Shown here piece after piece: positions 1 through 4,847 of a stretch of 7,009 bases of DNA. Origin of the DNA: a bacterium. GTDB lineage: Bacteria; AUK180. The stretch is from NCBI GenBank assembly GCA_030622125.1, contig JAUXGM010000115.1, positions 1-7,009 on the forward strand. The letters are read 5' to 3'. A program made the position numbers and the translations under genes. Under the pieces are notes generated by a model. It searched no databases. It was given only the letters and a program-made list of their open reading frames with translations, and was not told the DNA's origin. Positions within the stretch are counted from its first letter, which is position 1, and every line of letters starts with the position of its first letter.

Positions 1-46
1 GCTTGCATCGTGCGTCCCAAGACTGTGTCCCGGACTCTTCCTTATA

Positions 47-60
47 CCGTATTCCGTGTT
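47..60. repeat. Degenerate heptamer repeat, unit CCGTATT / CCGTGTT
   Basis: Two adjacent 7-bp units, CCGTATT and CCGTGTT, differ at one base. Taken alone this could be chance. It is listed because four further arrays with the same 7-bp period but different sequence follow within 260 bp. Confidence 0.45.
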
Positions 61-86
61 GAGTAAATAGAAATGGAATTTCTTAA

Positions 87-118
87 ACTCAGTACGAAAA
101 ACTTAGTACTTAGTACGA
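87..118. repeat. Repeats of ACTTAGTAC, including a perfect tandem heptamer TTAGTAC x2
   Basis: TTAGTAC occurs twice back to back at 103-109 and 110-116. A third near-copy, ACTCAGTACGA, lies at 87-97 and ends with the same CGA that follows the last tandem copy at 116-118. AGTAC therefore appears three times in about 30 bases. Confidence 0.65.
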
Positions 119-123
119 TTACT

Positions 124-144
124 CCTTGAACCTTCGACCTTTTT
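124..144. repeat. Degenerate heptamer array CCTTGAA-CCTTCGA-CCTTTTT
   Basis: Three consecutive 7-bp units all begin with CCTT and then diverge. The following bases (149-169) continue with related GACTTCG, TTGCCTT and TGACTTG words, also spaced by seven, so the decayed array may extend to about 170. Confidence 0.5.
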
Positions 145-179
145 AATGACTTCGTTGCCTTTGACTTGTATCTTTTTTT

Positions 180-200
180 ACTTCATACTTCATACTTCTT
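180..200. repeat. Heptamer array ACTTCAT x2 plus ACTTCTT
   Basis: Two perfect ACTTCAT units (180-186, 187-193) are followed by ACTTCTT (194-200). Further ACTT words at 202-205 and 209-212 also keep a spacing of seven, suggesting a longer eroded array. Confidence 0.7.
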
Positions 201-220
201 CACTTCCCACTTGATATTTT

Positions 221-279
221 GTCATTCTGAAGGAGCCCCGTATCCGATTTTCATCAGGACAGACTCGATACGGAATCCA
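221..279. repeat. GTCATTCTGA-type dispersed intergenic repeat with inverted repeat
   Basis: Starts with GTCATTCTGA (221-230). It contains the inverted pair CCGTATC (238-244) and GATACGG (267-273), a perfect 7-bp stem around 22 nt, and ends near GGAATCC. From memory, intergenic elements that begin GTCATTCTGA and end in AATC recur in many FCB and other uncultured bacterial genomes, where they yield spurious 'CHSE...' peptides; the CHSE peptide is encoded here too. Dispersal in this genome cannot be shown from one copy. Confidence 0.45.
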
Positions 280-297
280 ATATTTCTTTTCTTACAA

Positions 298-318
298 CTC
301 AAAGCTCAAAGCTCAAAA
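298..318. repeat. Heptamer array CTCAAAG x2 plus CTCAAAA
   Basis: Two perfect CTCAAAG units at 298-304 and 305-311 are followed by CTCAAAA at 312-318, a 21-bp run with strict 7-bp period. It is unrelated in sequence to the other heptamer arrays upstream. Confidence 0.7.
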
Positions 319-350
319 CTTACTTTATGTCCCAGTCCCTATTTTTTTTA

Positions 351-373
351 TTTACCTTTTCCATAGGAATCTT
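351..373. repeat. First copy of a 23-bp direct repeat
   Basis: Begins TTTACCTTTTCC and ends ATAGGAATCTT. It is identical over 23 bases to the copy at 417-439, with starts 66 bp apart. A partial third match to the beginning of the unit (TTTTTACCTTTC) lies between them at 382-393. The copies sit immediately upstream of the ATPase gene and could be a duplicated control site or a remnant of a local duplication. Confidence 0.75.
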
Positions 374-416
374 TAAGTAGATTTTTACCTTTCTGGCACG
401 AATAATTACTCAATTT

Positions 417-439
417 TTTACCTTTTCCATAGGAATCTT
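417..439. repeat. Second copy of the 23-bp direct repeat
   Basis: Exact 23-base match to 351-373. Its last two bases are the first two of the putative -35 TTGATT of the ATPase promoter at 438-443, so a protein bound here would be placed to affect initiation. After both copies the sequence GATTTTTA follows, directly here and after a 6-base insertion (TAAGTA) in the first copy, so the homology extends beyond 23 bp. Confidence 0.75.
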
Positions 440-466
440 GATTTTTAATGATAAATATGATATAAG
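438..466 (+). promoter_or_regulatory. Putative sigma-70-like promoter for the ATPase gene
   Basis: TTGATT (438-443), a 17-bp spacer, then TATAAG (461-466). Transcription from this -10 would begin almost exactly at the ATG (472), which implies a leaderless message. An alternative -10, TATGAT at 456-461, would give a start near 468 but leaves the -35 poorly spaced. There is no convincing Shine-Dalgarno sequence before the ATG, which is consistent with a leaderless or very short leader. Confidence 0.35.
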
Positions 467-471
467 TAGAT

Positions 472-1770
472 ATGAAGCGAGATATTTATAAAGACCTTAT
501 GAATTGGAAAAATTCTAAACGAAGAAAACCCTTAATTCTAAAAGGTGCAAGACAGATTGGAAAAACCTATATTTTAAAAGTTTTCGGTGAAAATGAATAT
601 TCTAATACCGCTTATATTAATTTTGAAGAAGATCCTGAAGCAAAAATTCTTTTTGAAGGAAAGTTAAATCCTCAAAAAATCATAGAAAAATTATCTCTAT
701 ATCTAAATATAAAAATTGAACCTAAAAAAAGTTTAATAATCTTTGATGAAATTCAAGAATGCCCGGCGGCTTTAACAAGTTTAAAATATTTTAATGAAGA
801 AGCAAATGAGTATCATTTAGTTACAGCCGGTTCTCTTTTGGGTATTAAAATGAAGGGAATTACTTCGTTTCCCGTGGGGAAAGTGAATTTTTTTAACCTT
901 TTTCCGTTTTCGTATGAAGAATATCTTGATGGAATAGGAAAATCAAATTTAAGAACAGTATTGAACAATGTAAATAAAATGGAACCAATTGATATAATAT
1001 TTCATAATGAATTGACAGAAAATTTGAAAATGTATTTTTTTGTTGGTGGCATGCCCGAAGCAATTCTTCAATATAAAAAAGATAAGGATTTTGGGGTAAT
1101 ACGAGAAATTCAAAATGAAATTTTAACTGCTTATTCAATGGATTTTTCAAAACACCCGACAAAGTCAGAAGCAATAAATATAATGAATGTTTGGAATTCT
1201 ATACCAACACAATTAGCAAAAGAAAATAAAAAGTTTCAATATAACAATATATCTAAACATGCAAAGGCGATAAAATACCGAAATTCTATAGATTGGCTTG
1301 TTAATGCAGGTTTGGTGTATCGTTCTTTTAATGTAAAAACACCGAAATTGCCAATTTCTGCATATAGGGAAAGTAATAATTTTAAATTATTTTTACTTGA
1401 TGTGGGGCTTTTGGGTGCAATGCTCAATTTGACTACAAAAACAATTGTTGAAAGAAACAAATTATTTTTAGAATATAATGGAGCATTTACTGAAAATTAT
1501 GTTGCTCAAGAACTAATAGCAAACAAATGCAAAGAATTATACTACTGGCGAAGTGGAAATAGTGCAGAGGTAGATTTTATACTATCAGATGGGAATAATA
1601 TTATCCCTCTTGAAGTAAAATCCGGATTAAGTAAGAAAAAAAAGAGTTTAATTGTTTATAAAAATAAATATAACCCCTCAAAAATTATCAGAACAACTTT
1701 AATGAATTTCAAAAAAGACGGAAAAATGTACAATTATCCATTATATGCGGTATCAAAAATTCAAGAGTAA
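472..1770 (+). CDS. AAA-type ATPase with C-terminal DUF4143 (PD-(D/E)XK-like) domain
   Basis: A 432-residue protein with the full layout of the ATP-binding/DUF4143 family. Residues 1-20 are the usual lead-in (MKRDIY...RKPLILKG). The Walker A motif GARQIGKT is at 25-32, Walker B (LIIFDE) is at 88-93, a sensor-like TAGS is at 118-121, and the family-typical FPVGKVNFFNLFPFSYEEYL stretch is at 133-152. The C-terminal half carries a PD-(D/E)XK-like residue set: E341, D368 within AEVDF, and E381-V-K383. These cytoplasmic proteins are widespread and often present in many copies per genome. Their biological role is poorly established; nuclease, toxin-like and mobile-element links have been suggested, and I assign none. 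The ATG matches the family N-terminus although the Shine-Dalgarno is weak. It stands alone, flanked by repeat-bearing spacers, and looks more AT-rich than the downstream operon, consistent with an accessory gene. All key motifs are intact. Confidence 0.93.
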   Translation: MKRDIYKDLMNWKNSKRRKPLILKGARQIGKTYILKVFGENEYSNTAYINFEEDPEAKILFEGKLNPQKIIEKLSLYLNIKIEPKKSLIIFDEIQECPAALTSLKYFNEEANEYHLVTAGSLLGIKMKGITSFPVGKVNFFNLFPFSYEEYLDGIGKSNLRTVLNNVNKMEPIDIIFHNELTENLKMYFFVGGMPEAILQYKKDKDFGVIREIQNEILTAYSMDFSKHPTKSEAINIMNVWNSIPTQLAKENKKFQYNNISKHAKAIKYRNSIDWLVNAGLVYRSFNVKTPKLPISAYRESNNFKLFLLDVGLLGAMLNLTTKTIVERNKLFLEYNGAFTENYVAQELIANKCKELYYWRSGNSAEVDFILSDGNNIIPLEVKSGLSKKKKSLIVYKNKYNPSKIIRTTLMNFKKDGKMYNYPLYAVSKIQE

Positions 1771-1835
1771 TAACTTGTTCGGCACTTATTAAAATAATTT
1801 TGCAACTTTTGCAATTTATCCCGCACTTTTACGAA

Positions 1836-1863
1836 GGTGTTGGACCACCGTCCCTGTTTTTTT
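1836..1863 (+). terminator. Weak candidate terminator after the ATPase gene
   Basis: A 4-bp stem GGTG (1836-1839) / CACC (1846-1849) with a 6-nt loop is followed seven bases later by seven Ts (1857-1863). The stem is short and the gap to the T-run is longer than in a standard intrinsic terminator, so this is only suggestive. No better hairpin was seen between 1771 and 1880. Confidence 0.2.
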
Positions 1864-1880
1864 CCCAAAGCAGAGAAAAA

Positions 1881-1909
1881 TTGATTTTAATGGAAAAAAA
1901 TTCTATAAT
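1881..1909 (+). promoter_or_regulatory. Strong sigma-70-like promoter for the ZIP transporter gene
   Basis: TTGATT (1881-1886), exactly 17 bp, then a perfect TATAAT (1904-1909). Predicted transcription start is near 1916, giving a leader of about 21 nt to the preferred ATG at 1937. This is the best promoter match in the window and indicates that the transporter is transcribed independently of the ATPase gene. Confidence 0.6.
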
Positions 1910-1936
1910 AGAACAAGAAAAATAATGGAGCTCAAT

Positions 1937-2713
1937 ATGAATATTGTTATATTTAAAATAATTGCTTTTATTACTATTCTAATTACTGGTATATGTGGAG
2001 GTTTTCTATCTTTATGGCTTGCAACATCAAAAAAAAGTGAGCGATTATTCTCATTAGGAAATGCATTTGCCGGAGGTATTTTTTTAGGTGCCGGATTGAT
2101 CCATATGCTCCCTGATGCCCAGGAAGGACTTGGTCATTTAGGCAGAAATTATCCATGGGCTTTTTTAATTTGTGCAATTGGCTTTCTCATGATCCTCTTT
2201 CTGGAAAAAGTAGTAATACGAAGTCATTCTGCTGTTGCTAACTCCTTAGTAGAAAAAACCAGGGCAAGATTTTATCCTTATATGTTAACATTGGTATTAT
2301 CCGTTCATTCCATTATTGCAGGTATTGCTTTGGGTACAGAAAATAAAGTAGGATTATCGATCGTAATTTTTATTGCTCTGATCTCACATAAATGGTCTGC
2401 TGCTTTTGCATTGGGTGTAAGTCTTATAAGGGCTGATATACAAAGATCAAAGATAAAAAAGATATTAATTCTCTTCTCTTTTGCTACTCCGGTAGGAATT
2501 ATCTTAGGTATTACACTGGATACTGTTTTAATGGGAAGATCTGAAGCAATTGTTGAAGGAATATTTGATGCTATTGCAGCTGGAACATTTTTATATGTAG
2601 CAATCGTCAATGTATTTAATAAAGAATTTAAACAGCATGAAGACAGGTGGTTAAAATTCTTAATGTCAATAATTGGACTTGTCGTAATGGCGTTACTTGC
2701 AATCTGGACATAG
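1937..2713 (+). CDS. ZIP-family divalent metal transporter
   Basis: A very hydrophobic protein of 258 residues with the segments of the ZIP (Zrt/Irt-like) family, which moves Zn2+ or related divalent metals into the cytoplasm. The start at 1937 is chosen because GGAG (1927-1930) lies 6 nt upstream; an in-frame ATG at 1925 would add four residues (MELN) and lacks such a site. Numbering from 1937, a membrane segment contains LGAGLIHMLPDA (H56), like the HMLP/HLLP signature of ZIP TM2. TM4 has SVHSIIAGIALG (H124), TM5 has SHKWSAAFALG (H151, K152), and a late segment has AAGTFLYVA, the ZIP GTFLY signature. The HK..AF form of TM5 is closer to animal ZIP1-3 than to bacterial ZupB/BbZIP types. TM4 has Ala (residue 128) where the HxxxE Glu of the transport site is usual. 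The central His-rich loop is absent. Cargo cannot be read from the sequence. Confidence 0.85.
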   Translation: MNIVIFKIIAFITILITGICGGFLSLWLATSKKSERLFSLGNAFAGGIFLGAGLIHMLPDAQEGLGHLGRNYPWAFLICAIGFLMILFLEKVVIRSHSAVANSLVEKTRARFYPYMLTLVLSVHSIIAGIALGTENKVGLSIVIFIALISHKWSAAFALGVSLIRADIQRSKIKKILILFSFATPVGIILGITLDTVLMGRSEAIVEGIFDAIAAGTFLYVAIVNVFNKEFKQHEDRWLKFLMSIIGLVVMALLAIWT

Positions 2714-2775
2714 GATATAAAACTATATATTTATAATTTAAAGTTTAAAATTTGATGAATCCCTCCTTTTATTTT

Positions 2776-2804
2776 TTGCAAAAAATCATTTTTTATGATA
2801 CAAT
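2776..2804 (+). promoter_or_regulatory. Putative promoter of the M42 peptidase operon
   Basis: TTGCAA (2776-2781), 17 bp, then TACAAT (2799-2804). An overlapping TATGAT lies at 2794-2799. Initiation from TACAAT would begin near 2811, inside the ribosome binding site at 2809-2814; initiation from TATGAT would begin near 2806 and keep the site whole. Which -10 is used is open, but either gives a very short leader. Confidence 0.4.
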
Positions 2805-2808
2805 AAAT

Positions 2809-2814
2809 AAGGAG
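2809..2814 (+). promoter_or_regulatory. Shine-Dalgarno site that fixes the start of the first M42 gene
   Basis: AAGGAG lies 9 nt before the ATG at 2824. It favours this start over the in-frame ATG pair at 2752-2757, which would add 24 non-conserved residues, has no such site, and would lie upstream of the putative promoter. Confidence 0.75.
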
Positions 2815-2823
2815 TTTAATGTA

Positions 2824-3831
2824 ATGAACCTATTGATAGATATACTTAAAACACCATCTGTTTCCGGTTACGAAAGTGGTTTAAAAAATGTTATACTGGA
2901 CAAATTCAAAGAATACGGATTAATTACCGCTGTTTCTCCGCTCGGTAATATTAGCGGTAAACGAATGGGAACATTCCCTTATACGATCCTTATAGATGCC
3001 CATTATGACCAGATCGGGCTTATTGTTAAGAAAATAGAAGAAAACGGAATGATCAGGGCACAAAATGTCGGCGGAGTTGATCCCAGAGTGCTTTTCAATC
3101 TTCCATTAAAAATATTTGGGAACGAAATTGTTAAGGCAGTTGTTGCCACCAAACCTCCCCACCTCCAGAAAACAAAAAATAAGAACAAAATCCCGAAGAT
3201 TTCAGAATTCTTGATAGACACGGGATTGAGTAAAAAAGAATTGAGTTCAAAGATCAGAATTGGTGACCCCATTTTTTTTGATGTTGAGCCGGAGATCATG
3301 GGAAACTACATATCGAGTCCTGCAATAGATAATAAAGGAGGTTTGTGGGTGCTTTTGAAACTTGCTCAGTTTTTGAAGTCATACAAAGCGGTTCCATCCG
3401 TAATTCTTCGCGCAACCGTTCAAGAAGAGGTCGGTTGTCGGGGTGCCGCTAATAGGGTTGATGATCTTTACGATCTTGCTGTGGTAATTGATGCGACATT
3501 TGCGACTCAACACCTTGCCGATGATGATCATACCTTCCCTATTGTTGGTGGCTTAACGATAATGTATGGACCGAATTACTCAAAAAAGATAAATGAGAAA
3601 TTTGAAAATGTCGCCTCAAATAATCATATAAAATTTCAAAGAGAGGTAGAAGAATCCGTTTACGGAACAAATGCTTATAGATACAGCGTTTCAGGAAATC
3701 ACGCCACCTGCGGGATCTCTTATCCGATCTTCAATATGCATACCCCGAATGAAGTAGTAGCAATACCTACTTTGTTAAGCATAGTTGAATTATTGACGAA
3801 TTTTATAAAAAAATTCGGGGGGAATAAATGA
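2824..3831 (+). CDS. M42 family (TET-type) metalloaminopeptidase, paralogue 1
   Basis: A 335-residue protein, normal length for M42 peptidases: cytoplasmic two-metal aminopeptidases that form tetrahedral dodecamers and trim short peptides. The N-terminus LLIDILKTPSVSGYE is typical. Expected active-site residues are all present: H60 and D62 in AHYDQIG, bridging D169 in AIDNKGG, catalytic E201 and ligand E202 in QEEVGCRGA, D223 in VIDATFAT, and H306 in NMHTP. The insert between D62 and D169 is the PDZ-like oligomerisation domain. Small departures from the usual consensus are Gln after AHYD (usually Glu), Lys in DNK (usually Arg) and GTNA for GTDA. It is the first gene of a block of three M42 paralogues and overlaps the next by ATGA. 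M42 proteins are often misannotated as endoglucanases. Substrate preference is unknown; the neighbouring ZIP gene may help supply metal. Confidence 0.92.
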   Translation: MNLLIDILKTPSVSGYESGLKNVILDKFKEYGLITAVSPLGNISGKRMGTFPYTILIDAHYDQIGLIVKKIEENGMIRAQNVGGVDPRVLFNLPLKIFGNEIVKAVVATKPPHLQKTKNKNKIPKISEFLIDTGLSKKELSSKIRIGDPIFFDVEPEIMGNYISSPAIDNKGGLWVLLKLAQFLKSYKAVPSVILRATVQEEVGCRGAANRVDDLYDLAVVIDATFATQHLADDDHTFPIVGGLTIMYGPNYSKKINEKFENVASNNHIKFQREVEESVYGTNAYRYSVSGNHATCGISYPIFNMHTPNEVVAIPTLLSIVELLTNFIKKFGGNK

Positions 3832-4847
3832 TGAATTTCGCGGTAAAATTATCCAATGGATTCGGCCCATCCGGTTGTGAAACAGAGATAAGGGAACTCA
3901 TAAAACAGGAATTAAAAGAATATAATATAAAATTCAAAACAACATTTCTCGGAAGTTTAATTGCAACCAAAGAAGGAAAAATTAAAGATCAAAGAGTTAT
4001 CATTACGGCACATACGGATGAGGTTGGATTTATTATTTCAAAGATAAATAACGATGGAACACTTTCATTTAGAAAATTAGGCGGTATAGATGATCGGATA
4101 TTGCCTTCAAAAAAAGTAGTAATTGGGAGAAAGAGAACAAAGGGAATAATAATGTTTCCGCAGATCCATCTTTTTCCCCCAAAGGATATCGTTAAGTTAA
4201 AAGATCTGAGAATATTTATCGGTGCTACAACCATGGAGCAAGCAGCAAAAAAGGTTACCATTGGTGATTACGCTACCTTTGCTACAAAGGGAGAAATTAG
4301 AAATGGACAACTTTGGGGAAAAGCATTAGATGATCGTATCGGGTGTTTTGTGTTGTCTGAAATCTTGAAAAAGAATTGGAATATCGGCATTACGGGAATA
4401 TTCAATTCACAGGAAGAGGTAGGTTGCCGAGGCATAAAATCCGCTTTACACAATGCCAAAGGGACTTATGGACTTGCAATAGAGGGTACAACCGCTTACG
4501 ATATTGATGATTCATTAGATATATCTCCGTCAACGGAGCTTGGTCTTGGTCCAGCAATTACAATCATTGATCGAATGTCAATAGGAAATCCCAATATGAT
4601 AAAATTAATGGAGTTTGCTGCAAAAAAGAAAAAAATTCCATTTCAATACAAAAGAACCGCTACCGGCGGTACGGAAACCTATTTTCTATTAAGAAATAAA
4701 CAAGGGCTTCCGGCACTATGTATTTCCGTCCCCGTTCGTTATATCCATTCACCCCTTGGTATGTGCCTGGAAACAGATGTAAAAAATACGATCAGCATAA
4801 TTGAACAGTGGCTACTTGAACTTGAAAAAAAAGTGGAGGAAAAATAA
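3828..4847 (+). CDS. M42 family (TET-type) metalloaminopeptidase, paralogue 2
   Basis: A 339-residue M42 peptidase with the cleanest active site of the three. H62 and D64 are in AHTDEVG, D168 is in KALDDRIG, E196 and E197 are in SQEEVGCRG, E219 is in AIEGTTAYD (Glu at a position that is Asp or Glu in the family), and H307 is in VPVRYIHSP. The region between residues 64 and 168 is the oligomerisation domain. TGGTETYF at 279-286 replaces the usual GGTDA. The start overlaps the stop of paralogue 1 (ATGA), and a second ATG follows immediately at 3831. A run of six G (3817-3822) is the only SD-like sequence and is better spaced for 3831, so either Met may be used. Its stop (TAA) directly abuts the ATG of paralogue 3. 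Expected to be an active aminopeptidase; specificity unknown. Confidence 0.93.
   Translation: MMNFAVKLSNGFGPSGCETEIRELIKQELKEYNIKFKTTFLGSLIATKEGKIKDQRVIITAHTDEVGFIISKINNDGTLSFRKLGGIDDRILPSKKVVIGRKRTKGIIMFPQIHLFPPKDIVKLKDLRIFIGATTMEQAAKKVTIGDYATFATKGEIRNGQLWGKALDDRIGCFVLSEILKKNWNIGITGIFNSQEEVGCRGIKSALHNAKGTYGLAIEGTTAYDIDDSLDISPSTELGLGPAITIIDRMSIGNPNMIKLMEFAAKKKKIPFQYKRTATGGTETYFLLRNKQGLPALCISVPVRYIHSPLGMCLETDVKNTISIIEQWLLELEKKVEEK
4835..4839 (+). promoter_or_regulatory. Shine-Dalgarno site for paralogue 3
   Basis: GGAGG within the last codons of paralogue 2 lies 8 nt before the ATG at 4848. This is a strong site, showing that the degenerate third paralogue is set up to be well translated in its own right. 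Confidence 0.75.

Larger units (their letters stand above)
1..471. other. Repeat-rich non-coding region upstream of the ATPase gene
   Basis: I see no credible gene here. Two frames are open from base 1 to stops at about 64-69, which could be the last 20 or so codons of an upstream gene, but neither peptide is recognisable and the same bases show 7-bp periodicity. A 66-codon ATG frame at 166-366 translates low-complexity Phe/Leu/Ser sequence straight through repeat arrays and is rejected. The + strand is strongly pyrimidine-rich from about 121 to 420. Contents are several heptamer-period arrays, a GTCATTCTGA-type element and two copies of a 23-bp repeat, listed separately. Confidence 0.7.

Noticed and set aside
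1-69. Possible C-terminal end of an upstream gene
   Set aside because: Two frames are open for about 20 codons, neither is recognisable, and the sequence shows 7-bp repetition like the adjacent spacer.
166-366. 66-codon ATG frame in the upstream spacer
   Set aside because: It runs through two heptamer arrays and the GTCATTCTGA element, gives a low-complexity Phe/Leu/Ser peptide with the repeat-derived CHSE word, and has no ribosome site.
351-439. Minimal CRISPR array (two 23-bp repeats, 43-bp spacer)
   Set aside because: Only two copies, no third full repeat, homology extends past the repeat edge, and no cas genes are present.
893-1174. Minus-strand frames of 60-100 codons opposite the ATPase, ZIP, M42 and PNP genes
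   Set aside because: Each lies inside a well-supported + strand gene, lacks recognisable motifs and has no consistent ribosome site; they are shadows of coding bias.
2716-2735. Inverted repeat TATAAA / TTTATA after the ZIP gene as a terminator
   Set aside because: An all-AT 6-bp stem with no following T-run; expected by chance in this composition.
2752-2823. N-terminal extension of M42 paralogue 1 from the ATG at 2752
   Set aside because: The 24 extra residues do not resemble the family, the promoter and AAGGAG lie inside the extension, and the M42 N-terminus begins properly at 2824.
3817-3822. G6 tract at the paralogue 1/2 junction as a phase-variation switch
   Set aside because: Slippage here would alter only the last few residues of paralogue 1 and would not silence paralogue 2; it more likely acts as part of the ribosome site.
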